DNA from: Metellina segmentata
Lineage: Eukaryota > Arthropoda > Arachnida > Araneae > Tetragnathidae
NCBI GenBank assembly: GCA_947359465.1
Contig: OX375873.1
Span: 135,672,899 to 135,736,898, forward strand
Reading direction: 5' to 3'
Length of the DNA stretch: 64,000 nt
Shown: piece after piece, positions 9,640 to 21,167 of the stretch
Numbering within the stretch: the stretch's first letter is position 1
Layout of the letters: each line of letters opens with the position of its first letter
The notes under the pieces: model-generated
What the model was told of the DNA's origin: nothing
Database searches by the model: none
Seen by the model: only the letters and a program-made list of their open reading frames with translations
Translations under genes and position numbers: made by a program

Positions 9640-10185
9640 AATTATAAAAAAAAATAATGTGTTGCACATATGTTTCAAATTTGTAATTAAATGTTTGAAT
9701 GAATGATATATGCGTGTTATTAAAGCCGATTTCTTAAATTGTTGCTTAACTGCTGAAAATTTCTTAAAACTACGATTTTTTTTCCTTTGGTACTACTGAA
9801 ACCTTCCATCGCAGGTTGGCATCTCTGCTGGTAGGCGGTTAGGGACTGGCTGCTTCATCCTTGTTGATTCTTAAAACATGCACATGTGTTGACCACTCCA
9901 GATGCAAATTCATCGTGGAATAAAAATGCTCTTCTTGATTTATTATGAATGAAAGAAAATAAATAAATTTCAGTTGCAAGCATCCAACAAAAATTAAACG
10001 CGCAAAACAAAAAATTTCTCTTTCAAACAATACAAAATCTGAAAACGTATCTCATGTATACTTTTCTTAAAATAGGTCGAGGACTTTGAGAAGGGGAGCT
10101 ACTCAAAACGCAATCTTACATTTCTTCATTCCTCACAATAGTCTCCCGGTGCCCGATTATGGGTCACTATATTTTACTAATTACC
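9640..10185. other. unassigned AT-rich sequence
   Basis: No gene or recognised repeat. This is the continuation of the host locus interrupted by the gypsy element. Confidence 0.5.
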
Positions 10186-10400
10186 CCCAAGGACGCGGAA
10201 CAATGGCGACATAATTGTCCGGGAGAAAATTCCTGCACGAGGCGACATATCGGGAAAGCAATTAACGCAGCTCCGGAAGTCATTCCGCATTTGCGTCGCC
10301 AGGTAGAGCAAAAATCAAAAGCACTTGTGCAATGCACTGGCGAGCGGCACGGGTATTGGCTGGCTGAGAATTACTTCATCAGCGAATGTAACTCCTTGAC
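10186..10400. other. unique GC-richer island
   Basis: A high-complexity stretch with no recognisable protein in any frame. It stands out from the AT-rich surroundings and resembles conserved non-coding sequence, but conservation cannot be judged here. Confidence 0.3.
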
Positions 10401-10424
10401 AACGTAAAGGAATACTTACTATGG

Positions 10425-10580
10425 AAAGGGCCCTGAATCGGTTGAGTCGGGGCTTAGCAAATGGAGGATGCGAGTTCAAAACAAGGTTCAACCGAAGACC
10501 GTCGTGTATGTGGAAGCTGTCGCACGTTGAATCTATCGTGGACGCAAAGGACCTCACCTACGTGGTGTAGAGCAGTGGAA
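10425..10580 (+). repeat. SINE-A head and start of body, diverged
   Basis: It shows the tRNA-like head (GGTTGAGTCGGGGCTTAGCAA, diverged), then AAGACCGTCGTGTATG and the start of the shared body. It is truncated at the 3' side. Confidence 0.55.
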
Positions 10581-11246
10581 GGCAAATTATTTTCATTTCC
10601 GCTCCCCTCGGATAAACAATAGGCATATTTTAAATCGTCAACAAAGTTATTTTAGAAACAAAAAGCAGCTTTTCTTTATAAACATTCTAATATCTGTATT
10701 AATTTCCTAAATTAATTATTTATTATTGCCCTCCGACCATGCTACTGAACTGTTCTATACTTAAAAAATATGTTATGTACATACCCGATTGCAAATATTA
10801 CATAGAATTTATAAAAAAACAGTATGTAAACAGAAGTACAGAGTGCACTTGAATGAACGTTAAGGGCGCCTTCACACGAAGGAGATCGATCGTTCACACC
10901 GGTCGTCTGTGATAGTCGTATAGATCTATTTCCTGCAAGCAAACAATCCAAGCGAAGAGAAACAAAACAAAATTTTTAATCGGCCTTGTTTAGTTCTTTT
11001 TTGTAAAATCGGTATTGTTAAAGATAGATTAAAAATTTCAGCGAATTTGAATCTGCGGAAAATTTTAAGCGAGATAGATAACTTACATTTGATTTTCTTT
11101 AAATAAATAATTTTTCAATTGTATCTTTTGAAATTTGGCAATATGAATATGGGCTTGGAATAGACAATGACGTCACGACTTTTACATCCTTTGGAATCCT
11201 GCCTGCTTTCAGAATGGATGAGCTGGAAATGCTTGCATTATAGTAT

Positions 11247-12046
11247 TTTAACTATAAGAAAAACAAGAAAAATGTCAAAGGGAAGTATTGGGTACACCCT
11301 ATCAATAAATTTCGTGTGCAGAAAGGTTTATATCATGTTCTGTATCGCGAACTGGAAGACGACTCGACACAATTTTTCAATTAGTTCCGGCTGTCAGTAG
11401 CTTCTTTTATAGAACACTTCAGCAGGATACATTAAGGTCACGTTCACATGAGGCGTTTCAACGCGCGTATGGCGAGGCTACCGAGGTCCCGCCATTAAAT
11501 TATGTTTATTTATTCCTCTAATTCAAGTACCTATCTTTGCAATCTTGAAGAGCGGGACCCCAATAGCCTCACCAAAAGCGCATTTTACTCGCCTCATCTG
11601 AACGGAGCCTAAGAAGCAGGACACAAATATGAGAGACAACATACCACCACGAGAAAGGCTGTCGCTAACATTGAGATCAGTATAATGGTGGGAAAAATTT
11701 ACTACAGAATAAAAGAGTATTTAATTACCGCCTTTTTAGAGACCGCCAGTTCATTGAATGCTCTTTTGGTATTTTAACTAATAAATGGAGGTTTTCCTAC
11801 AGACCATTGGACATTAATATTGATTTGCAATTGACATAATAAAAACATGCGTAATTCTGCATAATTTCATACGAACGAGGGATGGATATTCGCACGAAGA
11901 CACCTAACGCACACCGGTTTGATGGAAAATGATGATATTAATGTTTTTAATGGTTACACTGGACCTGAGCCAACGGCTCTTCGAGATCATTTCCTTCTGT
12001 ATTTTGTAAGTGAAGGCTATTTGCCATGGCAGTATATGAAAATATA
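11247..12046 (+). pseudogene. PIF/Harbinger transposase, three fragments
   Basis: Fragment 1 (11247-11405) reads KYWVHPINKFR, then GLYH and a LEDD-FFN block, as in the N-terminal part of the family's nuclease; an in-frame TAG follows FFN. Fragment 2 (11608-11670) reads KKQDTNMRDNIPPRERLSLT, the next conserved segment. Fragment 3 (about 11904-12046) ends in RDHFLLYFVSEGYLPWQ, the typical C-terminal block. The catalytic core between fragments 2 and 3 is deleted. A MITE splits fragments 1 and 2. Assignment rests on recognising the order and spacing of the blocks. Confidence 0.75.
11436..11609. mobile_element. Harbinger-like MITE nested in the transposase
   Basis: The 174-bp element has imperfect terminal inverted repeats of about 60 bp (left GGTCACGTTCACATGAGGCG, right reading GGCTCCGTTCAGATGAGGCG). 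A TAA duplication flanks it (11433-11435, 11610-11612). Removing it brings the two transposase segments together apart from a small frameshift. Confidence 0.8.
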
Positions 12047-12067
12047 ATAAAATAATGCAACAGCGTA

Positions 12068-12305
12068 TTTAAAATATTATCAAGTTATCGTTTTGTCGCT
12101 TACTTTTTACTTCTTCGTATTCTTACTATTAATTTATTAACATAAATTGATGTTAAATTACTATAAGAAATTAATGTAACTCATTTAAAATATTGTCAAG
12201 CTATCGTTTTGTCATTTACTTTTTTTATACCTCGTATTCTTACTATAGTTTGTCAACATAAATTAATGCTAAATTATTGTAATAAAAAATAAAGAACTCT
12301 CTCTT
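12068..12305. repeat. two-unit tandem duplication, about 119 bp
   Basis: The block AAAATATTATCAAGTTATCG at 12068 recurs as AAAATATTGTCAAGCTATCG at 12187, followed by parallel sequence (TTTTGTC...TCTTACTAT). It lies in the 3' part of the Harbinger element and the second unit runs into the MADF frame's 3' end. Confidence 0.75.
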
Positions 12306-12557
12306 ATTAAGCATATTTTTTTTATCACATTCTTGCACTTCTTCGCCATTAATAAACATCATCACCGCTCTCCATGCGTTTTCTTTTTTTATTTTGTTCG
12401 CATAATCTTCGTGAGTTTTGTCCCACAATGCAGCCTGCATTGTGGGACAAGCAGTGATTAACTTATCAATATCTAAACTTTTCAAAACAAGAAAAATATG
12501 AGACAAAGAAACAAGGAAAACAAATTCAAAACGGCAGCTGATATCGCTAGGAATCAA
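12243..12557 (-). CDS. MADF/Myb-like protein of a Harbinger element, partial
   Basis: A 104-residue open frame. Residues 29-82 resemble a MADF domain: an LDIDKLI helix, CPTMQAALWDK, a DYANK segment and an ENAWRAV helix. The end of the domain is lost, since the WxxLRD-type segment is missing. PIF/Harbinger elements usually encode such a Myb/SANT or MADF DNA-binding partner beside the transposase, and the position and opposite strand fit. Residues 1-28 look unrelated to the domain, so the true start may be elsewhere or in another exon. A 33-bp near-perfect palindrome (12418-12450) lies inside the coding region. Confidence 0.55.
   Translation of the reverse strand: MIPSDISCRFEFVFLVSLSHIFLVLKSLDIDKLITACPTMQAALWDKTHEDYANKIKKENAWRAVMMFINGEEVQECDKKNMLNKREFFIFYYNNLALIYVDKL
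12418..12450. repeat. 33-bp palindrome with 16-bp perfect arms
   Basis: The left arm TTGTCCCACAATGCAG and right arm CTGCATTGTGGGACAA are exact reverse complements around a single C. It sits within the MADF coding frame. Confidence 0.9.
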
Positions 12558-12804
12558 AAATCGACAGATGTGAGTCTCTCTCGTGTGAATGACGCAACAC
12601 CTCTCAATGTAACATCAGACTCCTTCAAACAAAAAAAGTCGTCGACGACTGAACTTCCTTGGCGACTATTTTTTGGTGTCTCTTGCTGGTCTTCTGTCAG
12701 TCTTCTCGTGTGAAGTGCTCCTATGGTTTCTATGTAAGTTCCGTCGCCTTCAGACCGGTCTGAGCGATCGATCTCCTTCGTGTGAAGGCTCTCTAAAAGC
12801 TCCA

Positions 12805-13555
12805 TAGACGATCAATTTTATTGTCAATGTGATTGATGGGATCGATTCTTCGCCTTCAATATACCTTCAATCAATCCTTCAATCTCATTAGGTCAATGTT
12901 TTACGAAGGGACGTGACGTGTTTTATTTTTGTGTTCAAAAATGGTTTCAAATTAAGATTTGGACTTTCTTGCCTTGAATTTGGCTGTCTGCAATCGGAAG
13001 AAAGAAAAGAAGAAGAAAAGAAGCTCATCCAAAGAGTATTACAAAATGAGAAGCCGCTTTACTCACTAACATTTACTAAACTTTCTGTGAGATTTTGAAT
13101 CGTACGCAGAATATTAATTTTCTGTTTTAATTTTTCCTCAGTAAATCTGATTTATTATTAATTTTTAACACATTAACCATTTTTTCAAAGCCAAATTGCT
13201 TTTGTTTTTGTTTAAATATTCATTTGACTAAACTTTCGACAACTCAGACAATCACGATACAAGGTAATTCAAAGCGTCACAAACTCCCGTCCCCAGACAG
13301 AATCGTTTCTTTTTGGGCTCGATGCATCCGTCCTGTTTGCTATCTGGAGCGAAACTGCTGAAAGATTGACAATTGCGTATTTTAATTAGTTGGCCGAGCG
13401 TGCCTGTAAATACAACGAAACAGCTTAATTTACAGTTAACTTGGGTTTATTTTGCAAGAAAAAAACTATATTTATGCTTTATTACAGTAAAGATTTGAAT
13501 CCCAGATCCATTTGTACTTTTAGGGAATCAGTTAAAAATCACCTGCAGTCAAAAC
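12805..13555. repeat. unknown dispersed repeat, copy 1
   Basis: About 750 bp that align with 14190-14960 in the same orientation, sharing CGAAGGGACGTGA, CTTTACTCACTAACATTT and AATCAGTTAAAAA in order. No terminal repeats or coding region were recognised. It starts next to the right end of the Harbinger element. Confidence 0.75.
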
Positions 13556-14189
13556 CAACGGGACGGCTGTCGAAGACCACACTTACGCGGCCCGGGCAGA
13601 TGAAGATCTCAGGTTAATTTAAAGGGGCTTAAAAAATTTAGAAAACATAGACTGAAGTAAAGAACACGTAGTAGATACAAAGCAAGGAATAAAAATCGTC
13701 AACTTGATACGAAGAAATTGTATTAATATATGTATAAAAAACTGCAATTTCGTTAAATGTTTTTCTTCAGAATAAGAGTTTTTGTCGGTCCTTGGTCCCA
13801 ATTTAATAATATTTAAATATATTTACATGCGAAGTGGCGTGTGTACCCCGACTTACATTCGTATTACTTAAATTCGTATTGCGAAAATATAAAAGTTTCA
13901 ATTGATAACTTATTTATTAACAGAAATTTACATTTAAGGTTTATCTGGTGTAAAATTTTTCCCCAGATTTCAAATCCGTTGAATTTTTTACTCTATCTTT
14001 AGCGATGGCGAAGATAGAAAAGCCCTAGTGCACAAACAATTAACAATTGCGTATTTTAAACAATGAATCGGCGCCGTCAATGTCCACCCATCAAAAGTTC
14101 TATCAATGTGCGTCAATTGCCTCCGACACGATCAATTGGTTGCTTCAATGGTCATCATTGACAAGAACTTTGTGTTAATAATATTGATC
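13556..14189. other. unassigned AT-rich sequence
   Basis: No gene or recognised mobile element. The last 150 bp are rich in TCAAT/ATTGA-type words like the repeat that follows. Confidence 0.4.
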
Positions 14190-14960
14190 GTCTAGGGACC
14201 CACTAAGGCGATGATCACTTTTTTTGTCAATGTGATTGACGGTTTTGATTGCTAGGTGTTTCAATATAGCTTCAATCAACCCGTTAATCTCATTCGGTCA
14301 ATGTTTTTCGAAGGGACGTGAATAACAATTTGCTGTTTTAATTCTACCTCAGAATAATCTAGTTTGTATTGTTCAAAAACAATAACTATTTTTTGCAAAG
14401 CAGTATTTCTTTTGCTCGAAGGAGCGTGACGTGTTTCATTTTTTAGTTTTAAAATGATTTTAAATTCAGATTTGGGCTTTCTTGCCTTGATTTTGGTTGT
14501 CTGCAATCGAAAAGAAAGAAAACGGGAAAAGACGCTGGTTCAAAGAGTGGTATAAGCTGAGATGCCGCTTTACTCACTAACATTTTACTAAACTTTCTGT
14601 GAGATACTGAATTGTTCGATAATATTAATTTTCTGTTTTTATTTTTCCTCAGTATAATCTGATTTATTTTGTTTTAACACATTAACAATTTTTTGCAAAG
14701 CAATAATTCTTTTGTTTTTGTTTACATATCCACTTAACGTTTCGTAACTCAGGATAATCACGATACAAAGTAATTAAAAGCTTCATAAACTCCCGTTGAA
14801 AGACACAATCACTAATCGCCTAATTTACACAGTTACATTGCGTTTATTTTACAAAAAAACCTATGCACGCTTTATTACAATAGAGATTTAAATCCCATAT
14901 CCCTTTGTATCGACAGATTTTCAGGCAATCAGTTAAAAAACACCTGCCTTCAATAATTGA
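14190..14960. repeat. unknown dispersed repeat, copy 2
   Basis: Second copy of the unit at 12805-13555. It carries an extra internal partial duplication near 14310-14420, where the GGACGTGA block occurs twice. Divergence is visible throughout, so the duplication is not recent. Confidence 0.75.
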
Positions 14961-15356
14961 AACCTTTTCAGGTGTAAGAAATAACTTGTAAAGGTAACCA
15001 GCTGAGTCCGACTCCACTATCTTACTGTGGTGCCCAAAACGCCACAATTCTCACTCCTTTTGTCTGCTGTATAAGCAAAACTCAATTTGACATTATTGGT
15101 TAGTAATCTTCTGATACAATTCCTGTGAGTTGTCATTCGGATACTTTGCCAATTGTATTGCATTATGGTTAATAATAATTTAATGTATCGCAAAAATTAT
15201 TACTATTCCTGATTATATTAATTGTATTGGGTCGTAGTATTAAAAGTCAACGATATATTTCTATTTATATGAATCCTTTTCGAATGAAATAATTAATCAC
15301 GTTTTAGCATGTTTATGTATTGTACTGGCAGAATTACCCGGCGTTTGCAATAGAAA
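14961..15356. other. unassigned AT-rich sequence
   Basis: Nothing recognisable beyond AT-rich spacer. Confidence 0.5.
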
Positions 15357-16190
15357 TCATTTCATATTCATCGCACTTCTGCTGTATAGCAAAATACTCG
15401 GTATATAAAATAAATAGGTGGACATTTTCCAAATTTTGGGCAGTTTGCCTGTAGTTGAGGAAAGGTTGAAGATTTCCAATAGCTCTTTCTTTGCAATGGC
15501 TCTGAAGTTTTGAACCATGTGGTCAAAGATCAGGTCAGGTCCAGGAGCTTTGGTGGGATCCATTTTTCCAATGGCAACATCGAGTTCTTCCATTGAGATT
15601 TGTACAGTGAAGATGTCCATATGATTATAGATTTTCGAGTTTTTTATGGTTTTCCTGAAGGCTTGAAGCAGTTTTTTGTCTTTTGCGCTGAAGTTCAGTC
15701 TGCTCCCATTTTCAGTGTTCTGCGAGTAGTGAAGCAGTTTCTTTATTAGTGGCTGCTCCTCTTCCAGAGGATGAAATTATGTTCGAGTGAGTTTCCACAT
15801 TTTGATGGGTTGCTTGATTGTTTAGAGTTTTGATGATTTTCCAATGTTGCGATATCTTTTGGGGATCTAAGGTTTCGCAGAATTCTGCCCATTTTTTACG
15901 CTTGCAAGTAGATATCACCTCAACTTCATGACAAATCTCTGTGAATCTTGTTCTGTTAGATTCTGTATTGTTATTCTGAAGTTCTGCATATAGATTGATG
16001 CGTTCATCAATTAGTTCCTCTATATTGGTATATTTCCAATACGGAACCCAGTCATCTCTTCTTTTAACCCTGGGGATGGAACTTTTTGCTGCTGTGTTAA
16101 TACGTGAGGCAAAGGTCCGGATTCTTTGGCCAATGAATTTAGAGAACTTGATCAGAGGTGCACCACCATCACACTTGCTGATGCTAACGC
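15357..16190 (-). pseudogene. LINE ORF2 fragment, pre-RT region and start of RT
   Basis: The minus strand carries two overlapping conceptual pieces. From about 16190 to 15712 a lysine- and tryptophan-rich linker (AAKSSIP, then KRRDDWVPYW) is typical of the stretch between endonuclease and reverse transcriptase in non-LTR elements. From 15620 to 15357 a KMDPTKAPGPD block matches the first RT motif. The frame then decays and the rest of RT is absent. It is the inverted partner of 16190-16600. Confidence 0.65.
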
Positions 16191-16600
16191 AGTGGCCAGA
16201 TATAGAATTATGACTCACACATATAAGAAACACCCTTTTAACAGAATTCGACTGTCCCAGAAATATCACATCCACCATTGCCAGGCTTAGAACTGAACTG
16301 ATTATAAGGGCATGAAGATCCATCCGGACAAAACAAGAACCTATGCCCATTGTAAAAACTGCCCCAAAGTCCAACTCACGCCCAACCACATCTGGGAATG
16401 CCCAACTGTTGCTGTGAATCTTTTGAAGATTGGAATGCTTCCACTCAGAGACTCATTACGGGAGATCCTCTACAGCTGGGATGCACCAACATTGGCAGAG
16501 ACTGTGACCAATGCTTTTGATGGAATCTAGACCACTACCCCACTACAATATTGCTTATCCATGGACACGCGAACAACAACGACAGCAAAATACTACAAGA
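16190..16600 (+). pseudogene. LINE ORF2 C-terminal fragment with zinc motif
   Basis: The plus strand encodes a C-terminal segment with a CCHC-type motif (AHCKNCPKVQLTPNHIWECP, residues C-x2-C-x9-H-x3-C). It lies in the frame that starts at 16312 and ends at 16530. A frameshift separates it from an upstream piece. The 3' end includes AACAACAAC near 16574, comparable to the short-repeat tail of the LINE at 25-27 kb. Together with the inverted fragment on its left it looks like a twin-primed insertion. Confidence 0.6.
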
Positions 16601-18840
16601 GTTTTTTTCTAAGGTGACTACTTCAGAAGTCGTCTTAAAAATATCTTTGAAAAATATCTTAAATATCTTAGTATGGCTACGTTTTATAATTTAACGTAAC
16701 CTATCTTATTTTAAAATATTTTTTAAAACTTCGACGGCCTTTTTAAAATAAGATGTTACACACCTTACTTAAAAATGTTTTTTTTTTGTATAATTTATGT
16801 GTTTTAATGAAACAGAATTCTCAAACCATCTAGAAATCAATCAGACTTAAGGAAAGTTTGGTCGGAATATATATACCGCCAAGAAAATAATCCATGGCTA
16901 ATATATTTTGCAGGAAATAAAAAATGTATTACAATTTAACTCCTAAATAATAATTCTACAATATGTATAATGCTGGAAAAAATAAATACAAACAGAAACA
17001 AAATTAAAACAATAAAAAGACGCAGAATTCTGAAAACCAAAAGAAATAAGCAAGCATATCGAATTTCGACTTCCTGAGTATATTATGAAATAGAGAAATT
17101 CGAATGTAAAACGTTTGAAAAATATTAATAAAGAAAATAATGATTTGTTTACTAAAAAGCACAAATTTTTAAAAGAAATGCTCAAGTATGAGAAAACATA
17201 CTGATGTCTTTACACAAATACAAAAACACGGACTTCTAAATAAATTTATAAAATAAGACATTAAATCTGGAGTTACCAGATACCAAATAACACAAATTAC
17301 ACTTCTATGATTAATGCGTTTTTCGTATGGGCTTTTCGTATTCCATTACCAAATGCAAGTTATGTATAAAATTAAATATCCTTTTTTCATCAATTAAATA
17401 TTTATAAATATTTTTTTTTAAGGGAAGAAATAAAAAATCGCTTCAAATATTTGTATTAGAATTTAATCTGTATGGAAAAAAATTGTTTTTCGAACAATAC
17501 TGGCAAAACAATTCTATTGGAAAAGTTGTTTCTCCATCAATACAGGTAAAACAAACTGATACTACAATGAATTGTTTTTAGCACCCGAAACCCAGAAGCC
17601 AACGTTGCTTTGTATACACTCAAGTCCAAAAGTTAAGTATCTTTACTGTTTATGGGAATATTTCAAAAAATATACATACAGGGTTATATAAGAAGGAAAA
17701 TGCAAAAGAAGGATAATAATGACTTTTATTATCCGAAGAAAAAGTTGATACAAAAAGGTTCCCAATACAAGTGTCAACTTTAGTAAACAGAATGATTGAA
17801 AAAATGTGATGCTGAAGTTTAATACTGTGCACAGTGTGTCATTTTCGATTCTAGGTGGACAAAATTCAATTTTCTTAGTGTCGCAGATTGTCAAAAATAC
17901 ATCCTATCTTCAAAGTAGTATGTCCCCTTAACAAGACCATGGTTTTATTTTCTAAAAAATTCCTCCTAACAGGAAGTACAGGGGTCCAAAGTCGAACTTT
18001 CTGCGTTGTCTGCAAAAACAATATGGCGAATGCGTATTAGTATTTTGAGGAAAACTGAAAAGTATAGCTCCTATATTTTTTTAGCGCTATTTGGTGGATA
18101 CTATCATTAACTTCTGCTCATCGAGGTATGTTTACGTGCTTTTAGTTTCTTGGGTTTCATTAATTTGCAAGATCCTTTTGAATTTAAAGCTAATCAGCGT
18201 CTTACGCAACTACTGATTTCAAATTGACTTTTAACATATTATATAACCGTATAGCACTAAATTATTACATATGCATTATAGCCTGACTCATTTGACGGGA
18301 GCAGAACAAAACATTTCTTGCGAAAATTTGTGGAACTGGTAAATATACCTTAAATTTCAGAATGACAATGGAAATTTTTCGTCAGTCCATTTTTGACATT
18401 TGGGTGATAAATTCAAAGCAAACGAAAATATATGCTATTTAAACTTTTAAACTTGAGCTAACAGTTGACACCAATCTTTCTACGCACCAATATAAAATTT
18501 AATAAACAACGTAAAGAACATTAACTCTAATTTGTATACTTTGTATAACAAAAATGAGCTAAACGGTTGTTATTCTTCTGGGATCATTATCACGGAAGCT
18601 TCAGCTGTACGATAACTCACAGTTAGTCACTTATTAACTGCTCTGTTATACGGTTACGTACAATTTATGAACAATCCTTCGGACTGATTTTGTCGAAAGA
18701 CAGTATCAGAAATACAATCATAATAAGGGGCTGTAATGGCGCTGAACAGAAAATTTTCCCTCAAATTTGTTTTACATATCAATATGAGGAAAGTGTATTT
18801 AGTATTTCTTTGTTACCTTTGCTTGTATATTGCTGATTGT
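16601..18840. other. long AT-rich stretch without a recognisable gene
   Basis: Low-complexity AT-rich sequence. Frames of 60-80 codons exist but are rich in F, I, K and N with no family resemblance. A CCCCTTAA word near 17925 resembles the end of the TTAA-flanked element at 58.5 kb but no partner end was found. Confidence 0.5.
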
Positions 18841-20205
18841 AAAAAATGCAACACCATGAAGGAGTCACCAGAATTAAATGAAATTTAATACACAAACGGC
18901 TTGTATTAGTACAAATAAATGAATACATTTTCAAAGCAAAAAAACAATATTAAGTGTCCGAAATCAGTATTTCGTGTAGCCACCACGCGTTGCAATAAGC
19001 GCTGCTATACGACATGGCATAGAGTGAAACAGATGTTGAATGTCTGCTTGTGGAAGATAATTCTATATTGTTTGTATGCGCACCCAAAGTTCGTATTTTG
19101 AAGCTGTAGGACGTGGATCACGAGCGAGACGCCGACCAACCAAATCCCACAAACGCTTAATAGGCGACATATCCGGCGAATAATCAGGCCAAGGAATAAG
19201 TTGCATGTGTTGGGCTGAAAAGAAGCCTCGAACATTCCTTGCAACATGTGGACGTGCATTATCCTGTTGAAAGATAGCTCCAGGGATGCCTAGAAGAAAG
19301 GGAACGACTTCGGGCTCTAGCACTTCACGGACGTACCTGTTGCTTTTCAGATTACCCTTAATTCGTAGCTGCTGAGATCGTCCATGATACAAAATCGCAC
19401 CCCAGACCATAAATCCGGGTGTTCGGCCACTATGACGTTCGATAACGCACTCTGGAAGGCAGCGTTCACCGGCATAGCGTCTAACACGAATGCGGCCATC
19501 ATGGTTCCACAAATTAAAGCGGGATTCGTAAGAAAAGACAACTTGTTGCCAATCAGCCCGCCAGGCTCTGTGCTCGTGAGCCCATTGCAGACGCAGCCGT
19601 CGATGGTTTGGCGTGAGGGGTATACTGAAAAAGGAATCCACGGTGCAGCAGACGTCGGCGAATTGACGAAGCCAACTTTAGTACACCTGTAGTAGTAGAC
19701 CAAAGTGCTGCCAACTGCATGGATGAAGCTGTACGGTCATTCGCCGCCATGTGAACCAGGTGTCTATCATCGCCTTCCGCCGTCCACTCCCAGTTTTTCG
19801 AGTTGTCCGGTGCTCGTCGGTCCACTGCTTCCAAACTCGCATCACTGTGGAACTATTCCGCTGCACACGAGCTGCTATTGCGCGACAGGAAAATCCTCCT
19901 TCATGAAGGCCCATGATTCTCTCCCGTTCAAACTCCGTAAGTTGTTGAAATTTTCCCCTATTTCGTCGTGGAAGCATACTTAGGTCTCACTAGACGTTCG
20001 CCACTAAAAAATAACCATGCACTCTTTTCAACGTCCCGCTACAGCCCTGTATGTATACGCTTTTAGCATCAGTTCAGAGGGCGCTGCTCACACCGCACAT
20101 ATGTGGTGGCTCTGTAACTTTACTACTTTGCATAACATCCTATAATTGACATTTTCTGCAAATTTCACTTCATTCGGAGGATTTCTTTATGGTGTTGCAT
20201 TTTTG
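18841..20205 (-). mobile_element. Tc1-like DNA transposon, inactive
   Basis: About 1,365 bp bounded by imperfect inverted repeats. The left reads AAAAATGCAACACCAT and the right is its reverse complement, with similarity for about 40 bp. A TA precedes the left end; the right flank is GA, so one target copy has mutated. It encodes a single degraded Tc1-type transposase on the minus strand. Confidence 0.85.
18964..19977 (-). pseudogene. Tc1-like transposase, broken
   Basis: The start codon is at 19977 and the family's C-terminal GGYTKY ends at a TGA at 18964-18966. The N-terminal paired-type helix-turn-helix is visible (LTEFERERIMGL, then RAIAARVQRNSSTVMRVW). The coding frame changes at least twice between 19834 and 19553. 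In the core, the first catalytic Asp is Tyr (FSYESRF) and the last catalytic residue, normally Glu, is Lys (SPIKRLWD). The middle Asp is kept (FQQDNARPH). A nonsense codon follows VRIQTI at 19063. With two of three catalytic residues lost the enzyme cannot be active. From memory, close relatives are abundant in orb-weaver spiders. Confidence 0.9.
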
Positions 20206-21167
20206 AGAAACAGCAGTGTACTAATGAGGGTAAAAATTATTTGTCAAAATCCCCTGATCCATCCTTAACTAGACCTTGTCGTTACATCAAATTTCTTTTT
20301 GCCAAATAATTAGTAGATTTACTACTAGGGGAAGTTAGTAATGTGCAAGGTACTTTGAAGCTGACTTTGCTGTTTGGATAGATGTGACCAAATATCAAAC
20401 AGGGAATACTAACGATAGAAACACCACTCGTAGATTTTATTTTTAGAAATGCGGGGAAGTCTGCTGAAATAACTGGGTTTAATGTAATTAAACTCCCTCT
20501 CTTCCATATCATATTAAAAGTTCAGTTTCCAGATAAACTGATACGTTTTCTGAGCACGAAGCAAGTGCAAGATCTATATACCTCAGAAAGTATCATTGGT
20601 AACCCTAGTTCCTGTAACCTATACATAAAATACCGGTTTATGGAAATAATATTTCATTTGTATTCCTTCCAATTGGAAATTGGTTCGCTTCTTAAAAGCG
20701 CAAGAGACAAGAAATAAACACAATAGGCGATAAGGGAAATATTTTCTGTAAAAATGTCAAGAACTGATACGAATAGATTTAATGAATAGATTAGTCATTT
20801 CCCCAGATCCACTAATTGTAAGTTTACGATCAAGGTCTAAAACTAAACGCAGCGAAAGGTTTCCAAAAATGTTGATTTTTTTAAAAGAACTTTCCTTTTA
20901 ATACATGAGTAGACTATTTAGTTAGTTGAGTTTCCAAGTATATAATTTTGTAATATTTTCAATTATTTTCCCCTTTTGTTTTTCTATATTACATACATCT
21001 TTGTTTTTAAATGGAACTGTTTTATGGGTATATCTCTGATCATTATTCAGGAGTATATTAATATAAAATTACCAAATATACGGTTAATAATTGATCGAAG
21101 TATATTTAATGTATGGAGCAAAATTGACAAATTTCTTTAAATTTAGCTAATTTCTGCATGCAAATAA
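20206..21167. other. unassigned sequence
   Basis: A 76-codon minus-strand frame at 20282-20512 looks protein-like in composition but I do not recognise it. The remainder is AT-rich with no repeat identified. Confidence 0.35.

Larger units (their letters stand above)
10864..12793 (+). mobile_element. decayed PIF/Harbinger transposon
   Basis: The terminal inverted repeats are CCTTCACACGAAGGAGATCG with GGGCG outside on the left (10864-10905) and the reverse complement on the right (about 12750-12793). Both sides carry a TAA triplet (10861-10863, 12794-12796), matching the 3-bp target preference of this superfamily. It holds fragments of a plus-strand transposase and a minus-strand MADF/Myb-like gene, the usual two-gene content. 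The transposase core is missing, so the element is dead. Confidence 0.8.

Noticed and set aside
13495..13620. SINE-A remnant
   Set aside because: Only short similarity to the body; order of blocks is not convincing.
17915..17935. CCCCTTAA word as an end of the TTAA-flanked family
   Set aside because: Only 8 bases match the family terminus and there is no partner.
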